Positions 38,189 to 48,288 of a stretch of 64,000 nt of DNA are shown here, piece after piece; within the stretch, counting starts at the first letter, position 1, and each line of letters opens with the position of its first letter. The position numbers and the translations under genes are program-made. The DNA is from an uncultured Rhodospirillaceae bacterium (GTDB lineage: Bacteria > Pseudomonadota > Alphaproteobacteria > Dongiales > Dongiaceae): positions 1 to 64,000 of the forward strand of contig CADEFF010000016.1 of NCBI GenBank assembly GCA_902826565.1, written 5' to 3'. Below the pieces are notes generated by a model. It was not told the DNA's origin, did not search any database, and saw only the letters and a list, made by a program, of their open reading frames with translations.

Positions 38189-39391
38189 ATGGACAAATCG
38201 CAGCTCGCGGACATCGCCATCGCGATTACGGAGTCCGGGCTCGCCGGCCGGCCCGAATCGGTGCTGGTTGCCGAGCTTTGCGGCCGGGCCGTGGCCGCCG
38301 GCCTGCCGCTCGCCCGTGCGGCGGTCATCGTCGACACGCTGCACCCGATCTATGAGGGACGCGTCTTCCGCTGGCAGCGCGACGCCGGAGAGACGACCAC
38401 GGTCGAATATGGACGCAGCGATGTGGGCGAGGCGCTCGACCGCTGGCGCAGCAGCACCTTCTACCGCCTGCAGGCGAGCGGCGACCCCTTCCTCCACCGC
38501 CGGCTGACCGCGGATACGGACAGGGAGTTCTCGATCTTTGCGGAGCTGCGCGAGGCCGGGATGACGGGCTATCTCGCCCTGGTGACGCCCTTCGCATCGG
38601 AGGGGACGATCGGCGAGATGGAATGCGTCTATTCCTCCTGGGTCACCGACGCGCCCGAGGGATTTGCCGAGGCCCACCTCGGCGCCCTGCAGCGGCTCGT
38701 GCCGTTCTTCGCGCTCGCGGTCAAATCCACCTCGCTCGCCCGCATCGCAGGCACCCTGGTCGAGACCTATCTCGGCCGGGACGCGGGCCGGCGCGTGCTG
38801 AGCGGACGCATCGCGCGCGGGGTCGCGGACCAGATCGAGGCGGTGCTCTGGTTCAGCGATCTGCGCGGCTATACGCGCATCACCGACACTGCCGATCCGA
38901 CCCATATCATCCCGCTGCTGAACGACTATGCCGGCGCGGTCATCTCGGCGATCCACGAGCAGGGCGGGGACGTCCTCAAGCTCATGGGCGACGGCACGCT
39001 CGCCATCTTCACGGGCGAAGATCGCGGCGGCGCCTGCCGCGCCGCGCTCGCCGCCGCCGGTCTCGCGAAGCGCAACGTCGCTGCGCTGAACGAGCGCCGC
39101 GCCGTGGACGGGCTGCCGACGACCGAGATCTATCTCGGACTCCATCTGGGCGACGTGTTCTACGGCAATATCGGCAGCGAGGCCCGGCTCGACTTCACGG
39201 TGGTCGGACCCGCCGTCAACGAGGTGAGCCGCATCGCAGCCTTGTGCCGCTCGGTCGAGCAGCCGCTGCTGCTTTCCTCCGCCTTCGCGGCCGCGGTCGG
39301 CGGCGATGCGGGCGAGCGCCTCGTCTCGGTCGGGCGCTATGCGCTGCGCGGCGTCGGCCGGCCGCAGGATCTCTTCACGCTCGATCTTTGA
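38189..39391 (+). CDS. Class III adenylate/guanylate cyclase domain protein
   Basis: 400-residue cytoplasmic protein with no membrane segment. Residues 1-~200 form an unassigned N-terminal domain, probably sensory. The cyclase homology domain begins at about 215 with WFSDLRGYT. The catalytic set looks complete: metal Asp224 and Asp268 (LKLMGDGTLAIF), Lys264 and Asp335 (LDFTVVG), both typical of ATP-selective cyclases, and Asn344/Arg348 (NEVSR). It therefore probably makes cAMP. It starts 34 bases after the deacetylase and may share its transcript. It ends 37 bases from the point where a truncated P-loop kinase loses similarity. Confidence 0.88.
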   Translation: MDKSQLADIAIAITESGLAGRPESVLVAELCGRAVAAGLPLARAAVIVDTLHPIYEGRVFRWQRDAGETTTVEYGRSDVGEALDRWRSSTFYRLQASGDPFLHRRLTADTDREFSIFAELREAGMTGYLALVTPFASEGTIGEMECVYSSWVTDAPEGFAEAHLGALQRLVPFFALAVKSTSLARIAGTLVETYLGRDAGRRVLSGRIARGVADQIEAVLWFSDLRGYTRITDTADPTHIIPLLNDYAGAVISAIHEQGGDVLKLMGDGTLAIFTGEDRGGACRAALAAAGLAKRNVAALNERRAVDGLPTTEIYLGLHLGDVFYGNIGSEARLDFTVVGPAVNEVSRIAALCRSVEQPLLLSSAFAAAVGGDAGERLVSVGRYALRGVGRPQDLFTLDL

Positions 39392-39427
39392 CCGGGCCGA
39401 TGTCCCTGCGGTAGCCGCGTCGCCCCG

Positions 39428-39775
39428 GGCGGGCAGATCGAGCCAATGAAGCTCGTGGGCCGCCTTCGCCTCCGCAATCAACGACCGCATCCAGTCCCGA
39501 TATTCGACCGTATTTGCCGGGAAATCGAGAACGACGGAAACGCCCTGCTGCAGAACGCCGACGATATGCGGCCCCATCGCGGCGCGAAGCCGCGCAGAAA
39601 GGCGATCGTAGTCGTCGATCGTCTTCAACTCGTCAGGAAACAGGGTCGAGGTCCAATGGTCTTCGCTGATGAGCAGGGTCGCCGGCTTCGCCGCGAGACG
39701 ACGCGCAAGCGTCGTCTTCCCCGCGGCGATCTTGCCGCAGAGGAGGTAGAGCGTTGCGAGGCGACCTGGACTCAT
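39428..39775 (-). pseudogene. Truncated P-loop kinase/ATPase (AAA_33-like) remnant
   Basis: From ATG 39775 about 116 residues resemble small zeta-toxin-like/AAA_33 kinases: Walker A CGKIAAGKTTLARRLA, then LISEDHWTSTLFPDELKT, GPHIVGVLQQGVSVVLDFPANTVEYRDWMR and HELHWLDLPA. Family members, from memory, run on for ~45 more residues with an Arg-rich lid (CxARLRxRN...). Here similarity ends near 39428 and the frame runs on antisense through the cyclase gene without a stop until 37793. I interpret it as a 3'-truncated gene; a still functional short protein cannot be excluded. Confidence 0.6.
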
Positions 39776-39804
39776 ATCCGCGATCTGTCGGCGCGCTCCG
39801 GAAG

Positions 39805-39829
39805 ATCGATGCCGGCATCCGGCGTCGAT
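39805..39829 (-). terminator. Possible terminator after trpE
   Basis: Near-perfect palindrome ATCGA-T-GCCGG-cat-CCGGC-G-TCGAT (one internal mismatch pair), 15 bases past the trpE stop on the minus strand. On that strand it is followed by CTTCC, not a T-run. Confidence 0.4.
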
Positions 39830-39843
39830 AACAGGTGCCCTGG

Positions 39844-41358
39844 CTAGCGATTCCGTCCGCCGCTGGCGAAGCGCACGGCCTCTTGCGCGGCGCGGACTAG
39901 CGCTTTCGCCTTGTTGACGCTCTCCTGGAACTCGCCTTCCGGCGAGCTGTCGGCGACCACGCCGCCGCCGGCCTGCACATAGAGCAGGCCGTCCTTGATG
40001 ACGGCGGTGCGGAGCGCGATGCAGGTGTCCATCGAGCCGTTGGCCGCGAAATAGCCGACCGCGCCCGCATAGATGCCGCGCCGGTCCGGTTCGAGCTCGT
40101 CGATGATCTCCATGGCGCGCACCTTGGGGGCGCCGGACACCGTGCCGGCGGGAAAACCCGCGACCAGCGCATCCATCGCGTCATGCTTCGGGGCGATCCT
40201 GCCCTCGACATTCGAGACGATATGCATGACATGCGAGTAGTACTCGATGAGCATCTTCTCGGTGACCTTCACGGTCCCGATCTCGGCGACGCGCCCGACA
40301 TCGTTGCGCCCGAGATCGAGCAGCATCAGATGCTCGGCCAGCTCCTTCGGGTCGGAGAGCAGATCCGCAGCGAGCGCCCGGTCTTCGGCCGCATTGGCGC
40401 CGCGGCGCCGCGTGCCCGCGATCGGGCGGATCGTGACCGTCCCCTCGCGCAGCCGCACCAGGATCTCCGGGCTCGAGCCCACCACCGCGAAACCGCCGAG
40501 GTCGAGATAGAAGAGGAAGGGCGAGGGGTTGAGTCGACGGAGCGAGCGGTAGAAGGCGAAGGGCGCGAGCGTGAAGGGGAACTGGAATCGCTGCGACAGC
40601 ACGACCTGAAAGATGTCGCCGGCGAGGATGTATTCCTTCGCCCGCTCGACCATCGCATGGAACTGCGAGGCCGGCATGTTGGAAGCGGGTTCGGGCAGGG
40701 TCATCCCCTCGGCGCCGGCCGCAGTCTGCTGCGGCAGATGGCGATCGAACTGCTCGACCGCGCCCGCGAGACGCTCGCAGGCATGATTGTAGGCGGCGCG
40801 CGCATCGGCGCCCGGCTGCGGGCGGATCGGCGTCACCACCGTGATGACGTCCTCCACATTGTCGAAGATCGCGACCACGGTCGGGCGCAGGAAGATGCCG
40901 TCCGGCACGCCGAGCTTGTCCGGCTTCTCGTTCGGCAGATGCTCCATGCGGCGGACCATCTCGTAGCCGAGATAGCCGAAGAGCCCGGCCGCCATCGGCG
41001 GCAGCCCGTCCGGCAGCTCGATCCGCGATTCCTCGACGAGCGCGCGGAGCGAGCCGAGCGCACCGCCGGCGAGCGGCTCGAACCTGCCGCTCTCCGTGCG
41101 GGCACGCCGGTTGATCTCCGCCGCGTCGCCCCGGCACCGCCAGACGAGGTCGGGCTGCGTGCCCATCAGCGAATAGCGGCCGCGGGTGGCGCCGCCCTCG
41201 ACGGATTCGAAGAGGAAGCTGAGCGGCTTTCCGTCGCAGAGCTTGAGGAAGGCGGAAACGGGCGTTTCCAGGTCGGCCACGAGCCGTGTCCAGACCACGG
41301 TCGCCTGACCGTTGTCGTAGCGGGCGGCAACCGCCTCGAGGCTGGGTTCGACGCGCAT
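39844..41358 (-). CDS. trpE: Anthranilate synthase component I
   Basis: Chorismate to anthranilate using TrpG-supplied ammonia; 504 residues, normal length. Feedback-site motif SFLFESVEGGATRGRYS in the N-terminal domain. Catalytic motifs in the chorismate-binding domain: GDIFQVVLSQRFQFPF, IAGTRRRGANAAEDRALAADLL, LDLGRNDVGRVAEIG, FPAGTVSGAPKVRAMEII. Starts 5 bases after ppiD, so it is co-transcribed with it. Its partner trpG is 4.4 kb away, with genes of both strands between. Confidence 0.97.
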   Translation of the reverse strand: MRVEPSLEAVAARYDNGQATVVWTRLVADLETPVSAFLKLCDGKPLSFLFESVEGGATRGRYSLMGTQPDLVWRCRGDAAEINRRARTESGRFEPLAGGALGSLRALVEESRIELPDGLPPMAAGLFGYLGYEMVRRMEHLPNEKPDKLGVPDGIFLRPTVVAIFDNVEDVITVVTPIRPQPGADARAAYNHACERLAGAVEQFDRHLPQQTAAGAEGMTLPEPASNMPASQFHAMVERAKEYILAGDIFQVVLSQRFQFPFTLAPFAFYRSLRRLNPSPFLFYLDLGGFAVVGSSPEILVRLREGTVTIRPIAGTRRRGANAAEDRALAADLLSDPKELAEHLMLLDLGRNDVGRVAEIGTVKVTEKMLIEYYSHVMHIVSNVEGRIAPKHDAMDALVAGFPAGTVSGAPKVRAMEIIDELEPDRRGIYAGAVGYFAANGSMDTCIALRTAVIKDGLLYVQAGGGVVADSSPEGEFQESVNKAKALVRAAQEAVRFASGGRNR

Positions 41359-41363
41359 TCGGG

Positions 41364-43247
41364 TCAGAAAAGCTTGTCGATCGCGGCCTGGTTGGTCGTC
41401 ACGCCGATCTGCTGGCGAAGCCGGTCGCCGAACTGCTGCAGCAGATCGCCCTGAATCTGGCCGGCGAGATCGGTCCGCAACGTTTCCACCCCGGCGACAT
41501 CGGCGACGGGATCGGCGGGCACGATCGAGGCGACGCGGCCGACGATCTGCCCGTCTGCGGTCGGCGCGCTCGCTGCTTTGCCTTGCTCGACCGCGAACAG
41601 CTTCTGGGCGAGCTCCGGCGTCACATTGGCGTCGGCGCCGCTGCCGTCGCGCTTGAACGCTGCGGAGGTGGCGGGCGTCGCGCCGATCTCGGCGGCGACC
41701 TTGGCCAGGTCCTCGCCGTCGGAAAGCCGCTTCGCCACTTCCTCCGCCTTCGCCGCCGCCGCGGTCTCGCGCTCGGCCGCGGTCCAGGCGGCGACGACCT
41801 GATCGCGCACCTCGGCGAACGGCCGCGTCGCGGGCGGCGTCGAGCTGTCGACCTGGGCGATGGCGAAGCCGCCCGCCGGGTCCTCGACCAGCGAGCTCGT
41901 CTGGCCGACCTCGGTCTGGAAGGCGAGGCCGAGGGCGAGGGGGCTGCCGCCGAGCGCCTCCACCGGCTTTCCGTCGGGTCCCAGCCCCTGCTGGTCGACC
42001 GCGGCCACCGAGGTCGCGGTCACGCCAATGCCCGCCGCGGCGTCCTTGAGGCTCGCACCGCCCGCCAGCGCCTCGTCGAGAGAGTTGGCGGCGCCGATCA
42101 TCGCGTCGGTAGAACGTGCGCTCTGGACTTCCTGGCGAAGCTGGTCTTTGACGGACTCGAAGGTGGCTTTGGTTTCCGGCTCGATGGCCGTGATCTTCAG
42201 GATATGCCAGCCGAGCGGAGTCTTGATGGGCTCCGTCGTCTTGCCGGCCTCGGTCACGAACGCGGCGTCGGAGAGCGCCGAGAGATCGCTCACCACCGTG
42301 CTGCGCTCGACCGTACCGAGGGAGACCGGCGGGCCGCCGGTGATCTCGGTCGCGACCGCGGCGAAATCCTCGCCGGCGGCGAGCTTCTCGGCGGCCGCTC
42401 TGGCCTGGGCTTCATCCTGCACCACGATCTGCTCGACCGTGCGCCGCTCCGGTTGATCGAACTCGCTCCGGCGCTTCTCGAATTCGGCCTGGAGCTCCTC
42501 GTCCATCACCTGGACCTGCGCCGCGAAATCCTCGGGCCGCAGCCGAAGGAAGGTGATGCCGCGATATTCCGGCGCCTGGAACATGTCCGCGTGGGCGTCA
42601 TGAAAGGCAGTCAGCGCCGCTTCATCCGGCGCCGCCGGCGCCGGCATCCCCGCGTTCTCGATCACGAGCGTCTCGGCGGTCCGCGTCTCGTTGCGATAGC
42701 GATAGAGCGGATCGACCAGCGGATCGGGCGCGCGCACGCCCGCAACGACCGCCATCGCGATCCATTGCCGGACGATATCGCGCCGCACGGACTCCACATA
42801 GCTCGTCTCGTCCATGCGGATCTGGTTCAGCATCGCCTGGAGGCGCAAGCGGTCGAACGTGCCGTTCGCCTGCAGCGTAGGATCGGACTCGATCACGCGG
42901 CGCACATGCGCATCGGTCACGACGATGCCGAGATCGCGACCATAGACGTCATAGAGCGCGCGGACGACGAGATTGGCGAGCGACCGGTCGACGAGGCCGA
43001 ACGCCTTCGCCTGCTCGTTGTCGAAATTCTGCCCCAGGATCTGGCGGAACTGGGTGACCTGCCGGTCGAACTCGCGGGCAAGCTGCGGCTGGGTGATCGT
43101 TATGTCGCCGACTTCCGCCACGTCCACACCCGTCGCCCGGTCCTGGAACACGTCGCCGATGCCCCAGAACGCAAAGCTCAGCACAAGCACGGCGAACAGC
43201 GCCTTGATCAGGATGCCCGAAACTTTGCTGCGCATTGCGATGAGCAT
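41364..43247 (-). CDS. ppiD: Peptidyl-prolyl isomerase/chaperone PpiD (SurA N-domain type)
   Basis: Membrane-anchored periplasmic folding factor, 627 residues. One N-terminal helix (ILIKALFAVLVLSFAFWGIGDVF, split by two polar residues) anchors it; then a SurA-like N-domain (ITITQPQLAREFDRQVTQFRQ), a parvulin domain at about 255-355 (RRTVEQIVVQDEAQARAAAEKL ... KTPLGWHILKITAIEP) and a C-terminal chaperone part. ATG 43247 or 43235 both fit. ppiD-trpE adjacency is conserved in alphaproteobacteria. Confidence 0.93.
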   Translation of the reverse strand: MLIAMRSKVSGILIKALFAVLVLSFAFWGIGDVFQDRATGVDVAEVGDITITQPQLAREFDRQVTQFRQILGQNFDNEQAKAFGLVDRSLANLVVRALYDVYGRDLGIVVTDAHVRRVIESDPTLQANGTFDRLRLQAMLNQIRMDETSYVESVRRDIVRQWIAMAVVAGVRAPDPLVDPLYRYRNETRTAETLVIENAGMPAPAAPDEAALTAFHDAHADMFQAPEYRGITFLRLRPEDFAAQVQVMDEELQAEFEKRRSEFDQPERRTVEQIVVQDEAQARAAAEKLAAGEDFAAVATEITGGPPVSLGTVERSTVVSDLSALSDAAFVTEAGKTTEPIKTPLGWHILKITAIEPETKATFESVKDQLRQEVQSARSTDAMIGAANSLDEALAGGASLKDAAAGIGVTATSVAAVDQQGLGPDGKPVEALGGSPLALGLAFQTEVGQTSSLVEDPAGGFAIAQVDSSTPPATRPFAEVRDQVVAAWTAAERETAAAAKAEEVAKRLSDGEDLAKVAAEIGATPATSAAFKRDGSGADANVTPELAQKLFAVEQGKAASAPTADGQIVGRVASIVPADPVADVAGVETLRTDLAGQIQGDLLQQFGDRLRQQIGVTTNQAAIDKLF

Positions 43248-43486
43248 GAACCGACATTCCGATGGGGAAAGGGCGCGGCGGTGCCCTCGAGGCGGGCTCG
43301 TCCGGCGCGGACGGCGCGCATCATAGGGGCGGCCCCGAAACCCGGCAACAGGCGAGAAACGTCGAAAAGCGCGGCGATCCCGAAGGATTGCTTTGGATTG
43401 AGGGCAGGCGCGCGCCGTGCTACCAACCGCCCGGCCGCGCGCCTCCGCGACGGTCCGCCGACCTACGAAGGATGGAACGGCCTGCG

Positions 43487-44290
43487 ATGCCTGAAACGAC
43501 CTCCGCCGCACCCGCGAGCGGCACCGCCTCGACGCGACGCCGCCAGCTCATCGCCGGCAATTGGAAGATGAACGGCACGCGCGCGAGCGGGGTCGCGCTC
43601 GCCGGCGCCGTCGCCGATATGGCGCGCCGCAATGCGCCGCCCTGCGACCTCGTGGTCTGCCCGCCGGCGACGATCCTGATGGCGGTCGGCGGAAGGCTCG
43701 CCGGCAGCACCGTGAGCTTCGGCGGGCAGGATTGCCATGCGAAACCCGATGGCGCCCATACCGGCGACATCGCCGCGCCGATGCTGGCCGATCTCGGCTG
43801 CCGCTACGTGATCGTCGGCCATTCCGAGCGTCGCGCCGATCACGGGGAGTCGGATACGGCCGTGAAGGCGAAGGCGACGGCGGCGCTTGCCGCCGGGCTC
43901 ACGATCATCCTCTGCGTCGGCGAGACCGAGGCGCAGCGTGATGGCGGCCAGGCGACGAGCGTCGTCGGCAGCCAGATCGCCGGCTCCCTGCCGGAAGGGG
44001 CCGCGGCGGAGAATTGCATCGTCGCCTACGAGCCGGTCTGGGCGATCGGTACCGGCCGGACCCCGACCGGGGAGGAGATCGCCGCGATGCACGGCCATAT
44101 CCGCGCAAGCCTGCGCAAACATGTCGGCGAGGCCGCCGATCGCATGAGGCTGCTCTATGGCGGCTCGGTGAAGCCTTCCAACGCCGCCGAGATTCTCGCC
44201 CTCGACGATGTCGACGGGGCGCTGGTCGGCGGCGCCAGCCTTAAGGCCGAAGACTTCCTCGCGATCGCTGCGGCGGCCCGCAAGCCCTGA
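43487..44290 (+). CDS. tpiA: Triosephosphate isomerase
   Basis: Glycolytic TIM-barrel enzyme, 267 residues with a ~17-residue N-terminal extension before [12 protein letters not shown]. Catalytic His in [14 protein letters not shown] and Glu in [17 protein letters not shown]; phosphate-binding loop [18 protein letters not shown] 43487 chosen; ATG 43472 (five codons longer) is possible. Divergent from ppiD with 239 bases between, which must hold both promoters. A stem-loop follows the stop. Confidence 0.96.
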   Translation: MPETTSAAPASGTASTRRRQLIAGNWKMNGTRASGVALAGAVADMARRNAPPCDLVVCPPATILMAVGGRLAGSTVSFGGQDCHAKPDGAHTGDIAAPMLADLGCRYVIVGHSERRADHGESDTAVKAKATAALAAGLTIILCVGETEAQRDGGQATSVVGSQIAGSLPEGAAAENCIVAYEPVWAIGTGRTPTGEEIAAMHGHIRASLRKHVGEAADRMRLLYGGSVKPSNAAEILALDDVDGALVGGASLKAEDFLAIAAAARKP

Positions 44291-44323
44291 GAATGCGCCA
44301 AGGGCGCTACGGGCCCGCATTCT
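44290..44323 (+). terminator. Probable terminator of tpiA
   Basis: Eight-base stem AGAATGCG (44290-44297) and CGCATTCT (44316-44323), starting at the last base of the tpiA stop codon. The loop holds an inner GGGC/GCCC pairing. The sequence TTGTG follows, without a long T-run. Confidence 0.5.
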
Positions 44324-44409
44324 TGTGCCGTGCGGCGCATGTCGGATAGGCTGGCCATCTCGATACCCGATCGGCCGAGACCGATCATCAGGCGGGCGGA
44401 GCCGGAACC

Positions 44410-45261
44410 ATGCGCAATGCGAAGATCGAGGTCGAACCCCTGACGCCGACGATCGGCGCCATCCTCCGAAACGTCGATCTCGCGCAGCCGCTCGAGGATG
44501 CCACCTTTGCCGAGATCAAGGCGGCGCTCCTTGCGCATCATGTGATCTTCTTCCCCGATCAGCGCATCACGCCCAAGCAGCAACTGAGCTTCGCGGAGCG
44601 CTTCGGCGAGATCGACGAGCCGCATCCGGTGTTCGAGGCCCATCCCCAGGAGCCTCGCGTGATGCTCATCGAGCAGAAGGGCCGGCAGGGCGTCTATAAC
44701 GACATGTGGCATACCGACGTCACCTATCAGCAAGCGCCGCCGATGGGATCGATCCTGCATGCGCAGATCCTGCCGCCGCAGGGCGGCGATACGCTCTGGG
44801 CCAGCATGTATGCGGCCTATGACGCGCTTTCCGACCGGATGAAGACGTTTCTCGACGGCATGACCGCGCTGCATGACTTCGGTTACAGCTATAGCGGCTA
44901 TCTGCTCGACAAGCCGGAAGGCAGGAAACGCCTGCGCGAGATCGAGGATCAGTACCCCACGGTGGAGCACCCGGTCATCCGCACCCACCCGGAGACGAAG
45001 CGAAAGCTGCTGTTCGTCAACCGGAGCTTCACGATGCGGATCAACGGGCTGTCGCAGGGCGAGAGCGACGGACTGCTGCGGCTGCTCTGCGACCACTGCG
45101 AGCAGCCGGCCTTCCAGGTCCGCCACCAGTGGCGCGTCGGTGATCTTGCCATGTGGGACAATCGCTGCACGCAGCATCTGGCGGTGTCGGACTACTATCC
45201 GCATCACCGCAAGATGCACCGGGTAACCATCCGCGGCGAGCGGCCCTTCCACGCCGCCTGA
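44410..45261 (+). CDS. TauD/TfdA family Fe(II)/2-oxoglutarate-dependent dioxygenase
   Basis: 283 residues with the full facial triad: HTD in YNDMWHTDVTYQQAPPMGS and the distal His in CTQHLAVSDYY; Arg in MHRVTIRGERP binds 2-oxoglutarate. Family members oxidise taurine, alkyl sulfates, 2,4-D-like acids and others; the substrate cannot be told. Ribosome binding site GGCGGAGCCGGA. With the neighbouring VOC gene it forms an insertion between tpiA and secG. The stop lies inside a 15-base minisatellite. Confidence 0.88.
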   Translation: MRNAKIEVEPLTPTIGAILRNVDLAQPLEDATFAEIKAALLAHHVIFFPDQRITPKQQLSFAERFGEIDEPHPVFEAHPQEPRVMLIEQKGRQGVYNDMWHTDVTYQQAPPMGSILHAQILPPQGGDTLWASMYAAYDALSDRMKTFLDGMTALHDFGYSYSGYLLDKPEGRKRLREIEDQYPTVEHPVIRTHPETKRKLLFVNRSFTMRINGLSQGESDGLLRLLCDHCEQPAFQVRHQWRVGDLAMWDNRCTQHLAVSDYYPHHRKMHRVTIRGERPFHAA

Positions 45262-45317
45262 CGAGCCGGGGCCTCACGAGCCTGGATCTGACGAGCCTGG
45301 GTCTGACGAACCTGGCG
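45258..45317. repeat. 15-base minisatellite, four units
   Basis: Units at 45258, 45273, 45288 and 45303: CTGACGAGCCGGGGC, CTCACGAGCCTGGAT, CTGACGAGCCTGGGT, CTGACGAACCTGGCG. It begins at the dioxygenase stop and ends just before the VOC stop on the other strand, filling the whole gap between the convergent genes. Confidence 0.85.
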
Positions 45318-45321
45318 AGCT

Positions 45322-45750
45322 TCAGCCTGCCGTGCCGGGCGGCGCCTTGAGCTCGACGGTGTTGCCTTCGGGATCCTCGATATAGAGCGAAGGCCCGGTT
45401 CCCGCCGCACCGTAGCGCTGCACGATCTCGCCCGGATCGATCCCGCGGTCGCTGAGATAGCGCTGGATCGCCGGCCCGTCGAAGCGGTCGAGCCGCAGGC
45501 AGAAATGATCCATGTTGCGGCCTTCGATGCCGGCCGCGCGCCCGCCCATCCGGCCGAGCCTGCCTGCGACATCCACGAGGTCGATCAACGAGGCACCGGC
45601 GCGAAGCTGGAGCAGGCCGAGCTCCGCCTGGTGCTTCTCCACGCGGCAGCCCAGGATGTCGCAATAGAAGGCCCGCATCCGGTCGAGGTCCGTGACGCGG
45701 AGCACCACATGGTCGATCGTGCCGATGCTGATCGGTCGCGCTTCGCTCAT
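45322..45750 (-). CDS. VOC family protein (glyoxalase/dioxygenase superfamily)
   Basis: 142-residue single-domain VOC protein. Motifs: DHVVLRVTDLDRMRAFYCDILG at the N-terminus (metal-ligand His), MDHFCLRLD (second His), and YIEDPEGNTVELKAPP (Glu ligand). This set is typical of the fosfomycin-resistance/virulence-like VOC group, but no thiol transferase signature is decisive, so the reaction is unknown. Convergent with the dioxygenase across the minisatellite; divergent from secG with 250 bases between, which hold an AT-richer patch (TTAACGGATCGG, TTTTTTGCAGG). Confidence 0.82.
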   Translation of the reverse strand: MSEARPISIGTIDHVVLRVTDLDRMRAFYCDILGCRVEKHQAELGLLQLRAGASLIDLVDVAGRLGRMGGRAAGIEGRNMDHFCLRLDRFDGPAIQRYLSDRGIDPGEIVQRYGAAGTGPSLYIEDPEGNTVELKAPPGTAG

Positions 45751-46000
45751 GTAACCGATTTAAGCCGAGGCGGCGCGGAGCGGCCAGCGTTAACGGATCG
45801 GTTCCGTCTGCCGGTTTTTTGCAGGGCAGGGGCGCGGAAAGGCGCGATCGGCTTTCGGAGACGCGCCGAGGCCAAGGTGCGGCGCCCCGGCGGGCAAATT
45901 GCCGCTGGCGCGAGCCGGGCGAAGGCGGTAGAACCCGCCCCGCGGTTTCCGGCGGCGAAAGCCCCCGCGGTCGGCAAGGTCTGAAGGAGCGCTGCACCCG

Positions 46001-46375
46001 ATGCACCAGATTCTCCTGGTCATCCATCTGATGCTGGCGATTGCCCTCATCATCGTCGTGCTGATGCAGCGGAGCGAAGGCTCCGGGCTGAGCGGCCTCG
46101 GCACGGCCGGCAGCGGCGGCATGGGCGGCTTCCTGAGCGGCCGCGGCCAGGCGAACCTGCTGACGCGCACCACGGCCATCCTGGCGGCGCTCTTCATCGG
46201 CAGCAGCATTCTCCTTGCGGTGCTGGCGCGGCAGACGGCGCCCTCGGGGTCGATCTTCGATCAACCGACGTCAGGGCAGCCTGTCCAGGAGGCGCCCGCA
46301 GCACCGCCCGACTCGGGAACGGGCACGACCACGCCGGCCGCGCCGACGGCGCCCAGCGTTCCGCTCGGCGACTGA
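46001..46375 (+). CDS. secG: Preprotein translocase subunit SecG
   Basis: Small SecYEG channel subunit, 124 residues. Two membrane helices (residues ~3-22 and ~52-72) flank the conserved LMQRSEGSGLSGLGTAGSGG loop and GRGQANLLTR. A Pro/Ala/Thr-rich tail follows, as usual in alphaproteobacteria. GAAGGAG lies 10 bases before the ATG. The position before pyrG is conserved. Confidence 0.94.
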   Translation: MHQILLVIHLMLAIALIIVVLMQRSEGSGLSGLGTAGSGGMGGFLSGRGQANLLTRTTAILAALFIGSSILLAVLARQTAPSGSIFDQPTSGQPVQEAPAAPPDSGTGTTTPAAPTAPSVPLGD

Positions 46376-46442
46376 GCTGACCCGTTCCGACCGCAGCTTT
46401 CCGCGGGGCCGGCGACGCATATCGGCCCCGCCACCGCCACGC

Positions 46443-48106
<1,664 letters not shown>

Positions 48107-48160
48107 AATGCAAGCGGCACGCGGGCTGCTGTCGATCGGCTTGCGTGCATGGTGGCATCA

Positions 48161-48270
48161 CTGTCACGCTCGGGCTTGATCCGAGGGTCCATGCGGCCAC
48201 GACATGAACCCGAGTTCAGAAACACGGTCTCGCCGAGCCATGGATGCTCGGGTCGAGCCCGAGCATGACG
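48161..48270. repeat. Pair of inverted palindromic repeats (alphaproteobacterial intergenic repeat type)
   Basis: Copy A, 48161-48193, and copy B, 48239-48270, are inverted copies of a ~32-base element with core GTCA(C/T)GCTCGGGCT and an internal CTCGG/CCGAG hairpin. They are separated by 45 bases. Similar elements (GCTCGGG...CCCGAGC) are common between genes of alphaproteobacteria. The unit lies between pyrG and kdsA. Confidence 0.75.
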
Positions 48271-48288
48271 AATGGTTGATCGTTGCTC

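Noticed and set aside
37793-39775. A 660-residue reading of the P-loop kinase frame
   Set aside because: Only the first ~116 residues look like a protein family; the rest is antisense to the well-supported cyclase and deacetylase genes.
45258-45317. CRISPR array
   Set aside because: 15-base units without spacers and no cas genes; a simple minisatellite.
45153-45350. Leu-rich pentapeptide-like protein (LTSLD/LTSLG/LTNLA)
   Set aside because: It is one reading of the 15-base minisatellite and runs out of the dioxygenase gene in another frame; no start, ribosome binding site or further repeats.
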